From Lingula anatina (Eukaryota > Brachiopoda > Lingulata > Lingulida > Lingulidae): a stretch of DNA of 41,191 bases. The stretch lies in assembly GCF_001039355.2 (NCBI RefSeq), contig NW_019775744.1:174536-215726 (forward strand), read 5' to 3'. The position numbers and the translations under genes are program-made. Shown in pieces: positions 13,762-26,162 of this stretch (the stretch's first letter is position 1; each line of letters opens with the position of its first letter). The notes under the pieces were generated by a model. The model did not search any database, was not told the origin of the DNA, and saw only the letters and a program-made list of their open reading frames with translations.

Positions 13762-14306
13762 CGAACGTAAAGTGTAGCGAGGCGTGTGGGCTAAGAGCAT
13801 TAGTCCGTGGCCCCTACCGCTCTGTGACTCCACCGCAGATGCGGATTGCAGTCCTTGAAGTGCTTTCTTCTCATATTCTGATATAAAAACAAAATTCTTG
13901 CACGCACTCTTTATGACACATCATACACGAGCACGGATAGTCAAATAAGCATGCAAAATGCACGCACATGCATGCACACACACGAACGCAGGCGTTATAT
14001 CAGACAGAAGTAGAGCTAGGCGTGAGAGAAGAGACTCCCAAAAGGGTCTATAACTGCAGCCTCTCTAACTTAAACCAGCCGTAAAATTACGCTCAGCAGG
14101 CAGAGATACTCTTTATTTCAACTTGGGAAAACTGCTTCTAAACTGTAGTTTTTTCTGCTTTCTTTTTATTGATTTGTGGTTTGAAATGGGAAATGTATTT
14201 TCATAGTAAAATAGAGTAAAGGGTTGGTTCTATCTTGCCTTGTTTATTGGAAAATTGATACATTTACCTGCAGAGCACCTGTGGGTCGTTATTAACGCCA
14301 ACAGGA

Positions 14307-14310
<4 letters not shown>

Positions 14311-14353
<43 letters not shown>
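14311..14353. repeat. (GA)n microsatellite
   Basis: About 21 perfect GA units. Confidence 0.95.
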
Positions 14354-14356
<3 letters not shown>

Positions 14357-14904
14357 GGAAGCAGAAAAAAGAAATTAAAACAAATTAAAACACACAAAAA
14401 TATAGATGAGATAGCATTTTGGACCATTGTTTTTGTCAAAAAGACATCAGTTTATTTTCTGTGGCTAGGATCCCTCAACAGTCCATGCATAGACATCGCC
14501 TTCCTGCAAATCTGAAATCAAATTACGATATCAAACCCAAAGTTTCACAAAACACGCCACAAACCTATTTCAGTTATAATCAAATTTACCTACTTGTTAC
14601 TGGCGTCACTGGTACACGCCTTTCCTTCAAAGAAAAGAGGGCGAATATTTGATGTAAAATAACAATACTATTTATACTGATGTGCACAGAGTACACAACA
14701 AGAGGAAATGAAAGAAACATTTCGGTCGATATTAAGAACAGTGTTTTTTGATTTTCGTACTTGGATTCTTTGCTTAATCAGGACTTTATTTAATTTAAAG
14801 ACCCTAAGTTCTTGTTGCCCGAGCACTAGATTTGTGGTCAACACCTTCACCCTAAGGTCAAATACGAAGATCCTCATAATCTATGTAATTTGGACAAACT
14901 TCAA

Positions 14905-14930
14905 ATTTATTTATTTATTTATTTATCTAT

Positions 14931-14973
<43 letters not shown>
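14905..14973. repeat. (ATTT)n microsatellite
   Basis: About 17 units with one TATC interruption. Confidence 0.95.
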
Positions 14974-17695
14974 CTGGTCATTTTATCTATAAAAATTATG
15001 TTTATAAATTATCAAATTCAACTGACATTGAAATAATATACATGTATATATAGTTATTCGGCAGAAATATCTTAAAACTCAGAACATCTTTATTAATACA
15101 AATGTTTTCTTATCAGATTAAAAAGTATTCCTACCAGAAGTGTTTATATGGATATTTGTAACTTTAAAATTAACCCATCAAAACATCTCCAAAGTGAACT
15201 GAACAGTGAAGAACGTGCACTTATGCGAACTGAAGGGCTTTCACCGAAATTTAACAAAAAATATTTTTTCACTTCGTTAGCGTCACGCGGATTAATTTGT
15301 CTAAAATCTTTAACGTTCAAGACAAGGCACTTCAAACTTTCCCCAAAACTAATCCATTCAGGGCTGTATTATGTACAGTGTTTTATTCTATTATCTCCGA
15401 GCTGAGCCGCTCTCGCGCTCAATAACAATCCCCTTATCCCCCTCTTCACCCTGCCCGTATTCATCCGCAGACAGCAGTGAGCAGTAAAGCGGAACGCGCA
15501 ACAAAAGAGGGCGGGCGGGGAGGGTTTGCAGTGAGCAATAAGCAGAGACGCTGCTATTCTTCTTAATGGCCATGAACATAAAACTGCTTTGTGCGGTTGT
15601 TGGTTTTAATGCCGTCAATGTGTCGCGAGTTCTTAAAGATTCACCTAAGCACGAGGGATTTGATAATAAAATAGTGAATAAAACGAGCTCGGAGTATGTT
15701 CCAATGATTAAGGCTCGCTCTATGAAGCTCGGCCAAGTGAGATCCTCCGTCATTAATTTTGCTACGTTTCCTATCTCTCCCTGTCCTTCACTGAAATATG
15801 CTGAACGAAAACATGACCATTAATCACGAGGCAATTCAAGACAACACGGCAAAGTAACGGATCCGCGAGGAGGTACACAAACAAAAATTCAGGCAATTTG
15901 TCCTGTCAGGGCGCTCGGTGCACAGAGAAATACATCTCGGGGATCGCATTTCTCTTTCCCCCGTCACTCTATAGCTTTCCAGTGAATTTTTTGATGTTTG
16001 AATTCAATTATAGGGATACAAAAGTATCCGGGACGGGGGAGATAGACGATGGCGTTCATTAATCCGAGTGTCAGTCTTGTGAATGGGAGCTAAGTTAGTG
16101 CAGAACGCTGAGAGATGAATGCAGTGGCACCTGGGATGTTCTGTTCGCCCGAGGCGAGGTAGCACCAGCGGGAGCAGGCAGGGGAACCAAGGCGCGCGCT
16201 TTGGCGGAAAGAATTTTTTTACGTGGAATTGAATGGTGTTAATCTCGCGGAAGAAATGTCGACCGTAATTAAAGATAATGAAAAATTCAAAACAATGATT
16301 TGAGTCGCTCTGTCGAATAAATAGGTTTCCAACCATTATTGCGTTTTATTGATGTCTTTTTATTTCTTTTAAAGAGTATGTTTTTATCATTTCGAAATTA
16401 ATTTATTGAAGAGGCTTCAAAGGACTTTCTCATAAATAATTACAGTATTTTTGTGAAAAATTCCACTTTCTAAGATTCATGTTAATCGAAAACAAAGCTA
16501 TATTTGGTAATGCTTCCTCACAAGAAATAATTATAATTTATTTTAGCTTGTAATTTACACGTTAAAACCGTTGGCTGTCTATGCTAATTTTACTGCTTGT
16601 TAACATAGTATAGAAAAGGGAAAAAGTAATATATGAATAAAAAATTATAATAAAGACACTTGGCTATTTGTATATACAAGTTAAGAAGTGTGGTGGGCGC
16701 TATTTGCTAATTCTAAAGAAATCGAGACACTAGCTCTTAGAGATTTAGCACGCTGTGGGATAAGTGAGATATATAGTTTATGTCTGCCAAATTATAATTT
16801 TCTCTTTCTGTTTTTGAAAGAGAATTCAGCACGTTTTCTCGCTCCTTTATACATATTTCTGACAGTCAGATGAAAAGTGGTTTTCATCTTCAATTTCATT
16901 ATGGCAGTGTTTGCACGCTTTCGATTGCCTGTCTTTTTCAATAGCCAAATGTTGATCCCTTAATCTTAATATTGTTTTATATTATTTTTCTGTTAATTTG
17001 TGGAATTTATTTCTAGGTATTTTTCAAGCCCTAGGTCTTTTTTTAGCAGTTTATATTTGCGCATTTTATTTTAATTGTTCCTTTTAAGCTCTTACAAAAC
17101 AGGTCCTCAACATTTTTGGTTTATATCCTTTTCTAAACTGTTAATTTCCTCCCAGTTTTTGATGTTCCTTTTTTTAGATATTAGCATGTGTACATTTACT
17201 TTTTCTAACAGAAATAAAAAAAATTCCACAACAAAAACCAATCTTTGCTTCCTTTTCTTTGATCTGTGTCTTGATAACCGATACAGAAATATTTTAAGAC
17301 AGATTAAATATCTTGAAATTTGAGGCAACAGTAACCAAGTATCCCACATTCTGTCATGCTAAATTTCTGGAAACAAATACATTAAAGTTTTTCATCGCCG
17401 CAAGTTTGAACACATGTAATTTAGAACATTTTCTGCACTTTATCTATTATAAATTATGTTATTATAATAAACTCAAATGAAGGCAACAAATGTTTATCTT
17501 CATTTGCATACCTCTAAAATTCGTAATTGTGATTAAAAATTATTTTTTAATATTTAGGTAAAATGGGTTTGAGAGAAAAAGTATTTTAACGAGCAAGTTC
17601 AATATCAATGAATGAAAATCAATGTAAATGAAGAATTGTAAAGGATATATTGAACACAAGATAAACTGGTAATAATTTTCACAAGATTCCAGCTA

Positions 17696-17830
17696 TATTT
17701 ATTTATTTATTAGTTTTTTTTCTGTTTGTTTGTTTATTCATTTATTTGTTCTTTTATTTATTTATATATATTCATTCATTGGCCATTTTATACTTATTTA
17801 TTTGTTTATTTTTTTTTTTCATTCATTAAT
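17696..17830. repeat. Degenerate ATTT/GTTT tetranucleotide tract
   Basis: Imperfect TTTA, TTTG and ATTC units over about 130 bases, looking like an aged version of the ATTT arrays elsewhere. Confidence 0.8.
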
Positions 17831-18109
17831 TCCATCATCAAATATTTACACATATTTTTGAGATAGTTCCCACAAGTTGTTGAAATGAACTGTTAAACTG
17901 TTTGCAAAGTTTGAAAGGGTCAAGTGGTCTTACATGTAAGACCAAGATATTGAAGCCGCGGGCCGTAGAGAAGTCTTTCCGATCCTCTTTAATTCTTGAG
18001 ATATACACTGTAAGCATATGTACTTCACATATACCCTCACTATACATCTTCAAAATATGATCAAAGAACGAGCAAATACTATTTTCAGTCCATTTTTATT
18101 GCTATTATT

Positions 18110-18111
<2 letters not shown>

Positions 18112-18181
<70 letters not shown>
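18112..18181. repeat. (TA)n microsatellite
   Basis: About 35 TA units. Confidence 0.95.
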
Positions 18182-18183
<2 letters not shown>

Positions 18184-18420
18184 TCGTTTCAAAATATTGA
18201 AAGACATGCTCTCTTTCTATTTGTCCCCACACACTCTACTGGGGTATACAGTATATTTGTAATAGACAGCGGTAAACACGTTGTAGAAGTCTGGAGCACT
18301 TGTTCCCGTGGTGGTAGTGTTCACCCCGGTCTTCCCTCCTCTACCACGGCCCATTGCGTCTAATGATAGCGCTGCTACAACCCATTAGCCAGTAATAGTC
18401 AGAATGAGGAAATCCCACCG

Positions 18421-18950
18421 CTTAGCGCACATCAAAGATTAGCGCCCGATCGGTTTTCTCCGTCATTATTCGCCGCGCTGCCTCTGAAATAATCCCGTGT
18501 TGCCGGAGACAATTGGCTCTTTGGCCCAGGTGTGCAGCTTTTCAGGGACTTTTCATTGACTTCCGTCGTTGAAGCCCCGATTAAAACAACCTGGAGAAAT
18601 CGATACGACCTGTTGATCAGTGGAATCGCACACCATGACCGCTGCTTATTTTTTGACGATGAAAAGAAGGTTGGTATTGAAATCGGCTTTGACAAGGGGC
18701 TGAGTCATTCCCATTGACAGGGGCACTTACACAGACTGCTTGGCGCGGAGAGGGGAGAAGTTTCCCGTGCACCGGCTTTGGCAGACTGCTTGTCGCCGTG
18801 TGGCACCTCAAATTTCAGCTGAAGTCAGCTGTGGTGTAACACGGTGTGAAGAGAACCAGTTCTACGCTGTGACGGTGCCCGGTGACAGACCGCGTGGCGC
18901 CGACGTCACCGCGTGCAGCTATCTCCAGCCTGTCTGTCGCCATGTTTGAA
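18421..18950. promoter_or_regulatory. GC-richer unique block, candidate conserved regulatory element
   Basis: About 530 bases of complex, non-repetitive sequence stand out between a TA microsatellite and AT-rich DNA. The block starts with the TCF/LEF word ATCAAAG and includes ATTGGCTC (CCAAT-like on the other strand), paired AGCTGAAGTCAGCTG and CpG-rich stretches near 18890. ORFs here are short and show no family resemblance. Confidence 0.3.
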
Positions 18951-20295
18951 AGCTTAGGATCTTTTAAAAGTTCATTTTTAAAAATTGTAAACCAGTGTGT
19001 CTTTTAAGGAAAGCATGCCCCCCTCTTGGTGACAGACACACTGCTCTGTGTCTCAATTTAAGACTTAGTCTGTATAGCGAGAAGAACAATATCAACGAAA
19101 AAAGAAAAAAAAAAAAAGAATCACAAGAAATTGTGAAAATAAGAATATTTAACCACTTGTATTCAGCTCATATGAACTCCGGTGCTTTGAGAAGATAAAT
19201 ATATTCCCTGGCGGGTTCACATAACCAAGGAGTTGGTGGACATTTTTTCCTTTTTTAGTTTTTATTCATTCACAATAAACATAATATATTTTGTTAATGT
19301 GCTAGTCTTAGCATCGTTTATTTTTTGTGTATTTCAATAAGATGTCTCCTCCCACTTGCGGAGCTGTTTTGCCAAGGTTGTTGGTTTAATAATAATAATA
19401 ATACTCTGGTTGCTTGCAGCGATGTGACATAAGGATGACGAAAACCCTGGCGGCCGGGGAGGTGGGTTGGAGGGGGAGGTGGGTTGAAGGGGGGGGGGGG
19501 GGTCAGCTGTAAAGCACCAGGGTGAAAGTTATTGTATTATCATTTTGCATCCCGTATTCCTGTTAAAGCGAAAAATAAACAAAGTCTGTGCCTCCTGGCT
19601 TAGTACTTTTAATTATATAATAACCGACCGTTGTTGTATATATGGATCTTATCTCTTCTAGAAGATCTGATCGTTGAATATCCTCCGTGTCTAGACATCT
19701 GTGTTGGCGGTATACAGCAGGATCATGTCATAAGATACAGTACTGGCACACGACGCAATGCGCTTCTCTATCACAATGAGGGCACGCGACCTTCAGGTGG
19801 TCGGCGCAACTGAAGCGCAACTAGCACAATCGCACCTACAGCAATAATGTTTTTGACCACTTCTTTCCCCTACGCGGAGGAAAAAAATATATATCTAACA
19901 AACGAATTTGAGATCAGAAAATTCTGTTTTAGAATCTGACTGTGACAGCCATGCGTGCACACAAAGAGTGCACAACTTACTGTCTGATATGACGACCATT
20001 TTATCAGATTTTCCTTTTGTACGACTTTGAGCTTTATGAACTCTAAATTAGTTACCAGAAAAGAATTCTGTTGGACTTTCTAATAACATTCATTCAACAA
20101 TATTACAAAGTCTTATTTAAGTATTACGTTATCATCCTTTAGAAGAATAAGATGTATAATGATAGGTTCTTAAAGCTTAAAGTGAAACTGTCCCGTGGAC
20201 TATAACTTGTAGAGTTAGGGTCTGTTTTATAATTCCGCTCCATCAACGATCTATAAGAGGATTAGCGATTTGTCAAACAGGAATCAAATAAATGA
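18951..20295. other. Intergenic downstream of VWA gene
   Basis: Mostly AT-rich, with the G-rich tract near 19.45 kb. Nothing coding was recognised, and transcripts of the VWA gene probably end at its right edge. Confidence 0.5.
19440..19502. repeat. G-rich tract
   Basis: Repeated GGGGAGGTGGGTTG units end in about 15 consecutive G. Several G runs could form a G-quadruplex. Confidence 0.8.
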
Positions 20296-20301
20296 TTTAT
20301 T
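20296..20301 (-). terminator. Candidate polyadenylation signal of VWA gene
   Basis: AATAAA on the minus strand, about 280 bases past the stop codon, is the first canonical hexamer I see downstream. It would give a 3' UTR of roughly 300 bases. Confidence 0.5.
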
Positions 20302-20581
20302 CTATTAGAGTGACTTGTAACACGCCACTGTATCTATAATGCAGGCACAGGGCCTCGTCATAACAAAACAAGCACAACTGAAATTACAAAATTGCTATAA
20401 TGGCAACGTATCGTTTCATTTGAAAGGACTATTGGTAAAAAGCTCAGGTATCATATCTGTTATTTCATCTAAAGCTTTGGTTCATATTGTATTCAATGGT
20501 CAACAACTTGCATCACAAACGTCTATTTTATGTCACACCAATCAAAAGTACAAAAAGGAATTCCTGAGAAATTCTAAAACT

Positions 20582-20854
20582 TTACAAGTCCTTCAAAAAA
20601 GAGCTAAGAAGAAATGCCAAAAGTGAAAAGACGAGACAGCCGGCCATGCTGGAGACGTTGGTGGCACTCGATCTGACGTCACCGTGGCCTGACTCCATCT
20701 TGAACTCGTTCTGGCTTCCACTTCCGGCCTCCAGGGTCAGATACACCTGGACCTGCTCGTTGTCAGGCGAAGCCTGCCGGACCACACGTGACTGCGCCGT
20801 GCCGCTGGCTGACAATCCCACGCTCAGCTGGGAGGGTGAAAGATACAGCTGGGC
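20582..20854 (-). CDS. VWA gene exon 8: C-terminus with GPI-anchor-like tail and stop
   Basis: The acceptor TTCTCAG opens residues 440-529, followed by TAA. The exon is Ser/Gln-rich beta-type sequence, then RSSATNVSS and a hydrophobic segment CLVFSLLAFLLSSFL with a short KDL end. A small-residue region before a terminal hydrophobic stretch with no cytoplasmic tail is the usual GPI-signal layout. A single-pass membrane anchor is the alternative. Coding sequence here is clearly more GC-rich than its flanks. Confidence 0.85.
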   Translation of the reverse strand, partial: AQLYLSPSQLSVGLSASGTAQSRVVRQASPDNEQVQVYLTLEAGSGSQNEFKMESGHGDVRSSATNVSSMAGCLVFSLLAFLLSSFLKDL

Positions 20855-21049
20855 CTGAGAAGGTAAAAAGACCGAACGTGAGCAATTTTTTTAAAAAGAA
20901 AATTGAAAAACTTGCCGATAATCAATGCCGTGTATGAAATCTGCCCAACACATCAACGTCGTCCATCAGCGCAGCGCCAGCAGAATGTTAATAACAATAT
21001 TTATTTTGTCTTTAAGTATTTTATATCGCGACAACCAAATTCATTTACA

Positions 21050-21138
<89 letters not shown>

Positions 21139-23126
21139 TTTTTGTTTTTTGTACGTTTAGAACAAGGGTACTGCAGCTATCTGCAGTCACTGATTGGTGG
21201 ATATTATAATGTTTCCCGTCTGTAAAATGCCATTATGTATGCAATATATCTATAAATAAAAAACAGGTTAAAACAGGATTAAGTACTTGGTAAGCTTGAA
21301 ATTAAAAAGAATTTTACAGATTTTTTGGTGAAGTCTTAACTTATAACCCTCAATATTAACTTCATCATAAGGCGCTCTGAAATTTACCCTAATTTTGTTA
21401 CTAAAATAATGAAAGCTATTAAGAAACAGGCTAGAAAAACTGTACCGTTTGGGTGGTTGATGCTGTAACTTTGTGTTCAAACGAGGCTGGACTGGGGTTC
21501 TTCACCTTGGTGGAGGCATACAGACTGGTCGTGCCGACACTCATGGAGACCTGGATGACGTGGACCATGGGGAAAATTAACATGTACAGTAACAGTAGTA
21601 TCATAATATTCCAGTAGAATTATACATATTACATTTTTATCAAATTCTTCAGAACACTCATGGACAAGTGAACAAGAGAGAAATGTGCGCTTGCACAGTA
21701 ACAGAAATACTATCATATACAACATTGGTCAAAAAGGTTGTCCCACCCCCATTTCCATGTACTTTTACTTACAAATGATCACCTCACAGCTGTAAATTGT
21801 AAGAAATAGTGCTTTTTATTACAGATACCGTGTCTAACATGATAAATGGTTAAAAAAATACAAAATAGTAGTGAAAATATATCCCACATAACAGAATTGT
21901 TACCCGTGCTGAAGGCACAGTGCATGCTCTTTTAAGATTATACGGGAATACTGCCTTCTTAAGCTCTATGACCACAGGATTCGCTAGTACAGTGCAGTCT
22001 TGTACAAAATTGTTGAATTGCGTTTTCTTCAATTTCTTTCAGTTTTACCTTGACCGTAAAGCCGGAAGACCTGTTAGCCTGGAGGGAGAAAAACTGCTTC
22101 TGATTGGCCAGAAGTACGCCGGTCACAACGGTGCCTGTCTTGACGGGGGCGGGCTCTGAAAAAATAATTGGGGGGTAAACAGGGGCATTTTTTCTCAAGA
22201 GAAATAATATGAAATAAGGTGTGATAAATACCCTGCCACGTAAAAATATATAAAATACCGTTATATACATGTACACTCGCAAACGGCAGTGACAGTGGTG
22301 ATTTTCTTTCAGGATATATAAATTGGGATGTTTTCAGTTGTAAACAATGGGTTTTATAGGTGTAAACTTACTTTTCTGAGAGTCACGAGTAGCACACTGT
22401 TTTCTCTTAGTACTCAAATATGATGTAGAATATTTGTGAAGGGGGCAAAAATTAATACCCAATTTCATACACGTATCTCATTGGCTGTATTCCCAGAGCT
22501 TTTAGATCGATCTATCCCTGCAGGGAGTCTCACTAGATTACTGTCAGATAATCCTGCTTAAATGTCCGTCCCGCCTACTACAAGCTGTAAGGGGGTAATT
22601 AACTTTCGTGTCCGCCCGGCTGACAGCTATTTAGCGTGAACCCCCAGGGAGTTAGGTCGATCTAAAGTAGATCGATCTAATCTCTGGAAATGGGGTCATT
22701 GACTCAAATATTATTTACTATACTATACTAATTAATATTATACAACCTCATTGTATTGCCTCTTAAGCATTAAACCTGAGGGGGGAAATCTTTTTACATT
22801 CTTCTTTATACATTCATACATACCTTGACAAGATTTGGTTTCTATCTCTTTAACAAATGGCGCCATCTCTTCGAAGTCGGTCAAAGGAAACACATGGGTG
22901 CAGACAGGCGTTGATCCGATACTGTTTAGTTCGGGTATGTCAACACCAGCTCCGACGCCAACGGCAAACAGGACAATTCCGGCATCTATGGCCCTTCTTG
23001 CAGCGGCCGCTGTCTTTCCTGAATCACGTGACTTGCCATCAGTTACAACAATTCCTGGAAATAAGACGAAAAACCATGTGGATGTTTTAAATTGATGGGA
23101 TTTTTGCCTGAATACAAAATACACCC

Positions 23127-23174
<48 letters not shown>

Positions 23175-26109
23175 TCATTAAATTCTACAGAGGTGTATCA
23201 AATCTAAAGAAATCTGTTGGACAATATTTGCATGATCATTCCCCGAATTTTCAGTTATCTTGAAAGCTTTGCATAAAGTTTATTTTCTTTTCAAAATATG
23301 TTCAAAAGGGCTTCTGAGGCACTGGATGCACACTTGCATACGTCACAAAAAATTGGCAATTTCTCAAACAAATTCAATCATTTGAGGGTTGTTTTGGTAC
23401 AAATTGTCTTTGAGATACACTCACAGATAAAATCTAGTGGTGGGGGGTGGGGGTATCACACTTCTGCTCTCAGTCTCTCCTAAAATTGTTACGTGGCAGT
23501 GCTGGGAAAGTTTTGGTCATCACTGGGACGATTCAGAGGGATAGATCAAGATGGACAGTGGTTCCAGCAAGACAGGGACGTCCCCACACATCAAATGGAT
23601 CTCTTGTCTGACTGAGAGAACGATTTCAGGTTAACTTTTATTTAACTGTTATCCAACCACACAATTTTGTACGGTTATACCTATTCTGGGTCTCCCGTCG
23701 TCTTCAGGTCGGGCGCCATTGTTTTCAGAAAACATGTCCGTTCTCATGATATCCAGAGCCTCATCTGTATACGTCCCCCCTTTCCGGTATTGTATATCGC
23801 CGATTTTGTTGAGAATCTATCAGAAATATCAAAACATTATGGGTCTGATTATGCCAATATGGCAAGCGTAGATATAAAAAAGAATTGCTGTCAAAATTTC
23901 GGTCCTCAAATGGTAACTACTCTCAGTAGTTTTCCAAAATTGTAATCTTTATGGGTAGTAGCGCTATTTTCTTTTGGTCTCTACTCATGCGATGTTACAA
24001 GATTTTCAGACATTATGCTTGCCAGTCATTTTTGTAATTAGATGTATGCACTTCAGTTGTAGTGTTACTTTAAATGCGATATACAAAAGTGAAACAGTAA
24101 AATGACGGTGGAATCGAAACAAAGCAGATAAAGCAGTTATATTGCATGTAATTCAAATATATACGTGTGAGAAACACAAGTTTTTGTTTTTGAAAAGACA
24201 AACACCTGTTACATATGTGCATTTATTTTTTACTTACCCTGTCTTTATTGAAATCTGTCTTGAGAAGGAACTCTTTCCAAAAGAGATTGGAAAACTGCAT
24301 AACACCCACACGTGTCTTGTTTTCTCCTATGTCAAACGCATACACAACCTGCTGTACGAATTCCTTCATTTTGATGAAATTTGGCGCAGTGACACTTCCG
24401 CTCCCGTCCAAGACAAACACCAGGTCGATACCAATTGAGGCGCAACCTGGCGGCGAAAAAAAAAACAATAGAAAATACCGCTAAACAAGTTTGAGGTTAG
24501 ATTTAAATATGCACTCAAAACGGAAATTATTTAAACCGAAGATTTAAGTATTTTCATAGTGTAGTTGTATACATACCGACAAACATTCAACTAAAGCATT
24601 CAACTAAAAGATACAGCTTGCATATTTTTGTGTAAACCTAAATTTCATTTGAACGCATAAAAACTATTGCAACATGTGTCATACCAGTGTCTTTCAATTT
24701 ATCTGTACTTTATTTTATTTTTTTATTAATAAATTAAGGAACTATAAGACGTAATATTATCTTAAACGACATGTGAATACTCACTGCGATCTAGGTTCCT
24801 CAAAGTGTTATTTAGACCAACATATTCGATTCCAGAGACGTTGTAATATTTCTGAAGGAAGGTTTCTTGTTGTAAGATGCTTCGCGGAATTTCTGTGTTC
24901 CCGCGAGATATTTCGAGATACAGGCGAGCAGCAATGGCTGAGTATAAAGGTTTCTCGAGGTCGCTCCATGTCGTTTTGGACCAATCAATACCAAACTTGC
25001 TGCCAATTTTTGTCCGGAGACGGCTTACAACATTGCTCGTCTTCGTCTGACTGTATCTGTCTTCGTTTACCTTTGAATAAAAAACAGACTGTCAATACAT
25101 GATAAACAATCTCGATAATGTGTCGGCCCGCGTAAAAGATATCATTCCGCCGTAAGTAAACAGTCTGTTGATTGCCAGTGATCTTTGATGCACATTTGTA
25201 TGCATTCAAGTTTTCAAAAAAATAAAAATAACTAGAAAGGGTGTTATTGTGTCATTTAACCAGACGAACTTTAATATCCAGAAGAAAAAAGGTGTCCATG
25301 CTGGAATCCAAATAAAACCATAGGAATTTCCCCATAGGAATGTGTATGTATGAAGTCAATAGGTGCGCCCTCTATCTCCTTTGCTGAAACTAATATTGGT
25401 TCCAAGTCGTTTCTGCTTCCGCCCCCGCCCACCCGTACATTTGCATTAGTATTCGTCCTCCTTCGCCTGATAAAAAGTAGATAAATGACTGTGTGTGGCT
25501 GGTCGCTTAGCAACACGTATCAACCAATCAGCGTGTGTGTGTGTGTTATATAGTAACAAGTCTATCATATCCAAGTAACGTGAGTATTCGGTAAAGAATA
25601 AGAATGGAATCTCCTTATCAAATGTTGATTATTAAGCATTACGTGGTTTTTCAAATCGTGATCAACATGAATGTTCCGATAACAGTTTGATTTTTGACTG
25701 TCGATTAAGCTGTTAAAGATAAAATACTTGTAGTGTTGTGTTATTGTGTGGGTGTATTCACGGGGGAGTCTCATGCGTCAAGTGTGATTGATTCAGAAAT
25801 GACCACACGATTTAGGAAATTTACTGGTGTGACAGGAATGGTAGTCCGCTAGAAACCGTAGTTCGTTCCTCATTAATTTGTGACATTCGTATCTTAACCC
25901 CAATACTCCGACTAACCCTAACCTGTAGTAATCATTTGGTACCCCGGACTTCCATTCCAAGGACTACCATTCCTGTCACACCGGCAGGCAGTATTGCTAT
26001 ATCAGGTCTGACCGCACCCTTCATCAAATCTCGCTGTATCTCGATTTATTTAACGCTAATTTGCGAGACTTTGGGCTTTTTCTCATGATTAATTTATCTG
26101 CACTGCATG

Positions 26110-26162
<53 letters not shown>

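Larger units (their letters stand above)
11147..18111. other. Intergenic: microsatellite-rich with CpG-rich islands, no gene recognised
   Basis: Most ATTT and GA arrays of the window cluster here. CpG-richer islands sit at 12.5-12.7, 13.2-13.85 (X-box), 15.4-15.55 and 16.0-16.3 kb. The last contains TTTGGCGGAAAG, an E2F-like word. ORFs up to 120 codons show no recognisable family. Confidence 0.55.

Noticed and set aside
13534-13770. 78-codon Arg/Ala-rich ORF in the CpG island
   Set aside because: Composition follows CpG richness in every frame; no homologous pattern and no splice context.
15391-15753. 120-codon minus-strand ORF and overlapping 85-codon plus-strand ORF
   Set aside because: They overlap on opposite strands in a GC-richer block, and neither has recognisable domains. 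Better explained by a unique noncoding island.
24773-25102. Plus-strand 109-codon ORF
   Set aside because: It is the antisense shadow of VWA exon 2, whose minus-strand frame joins neighbouring exons in phase.
25900-25925. Telomere-like CTAACCCTAACC words
   Set aside because: Only two units, inside the MITE-like element; not an interstitial telomere array.
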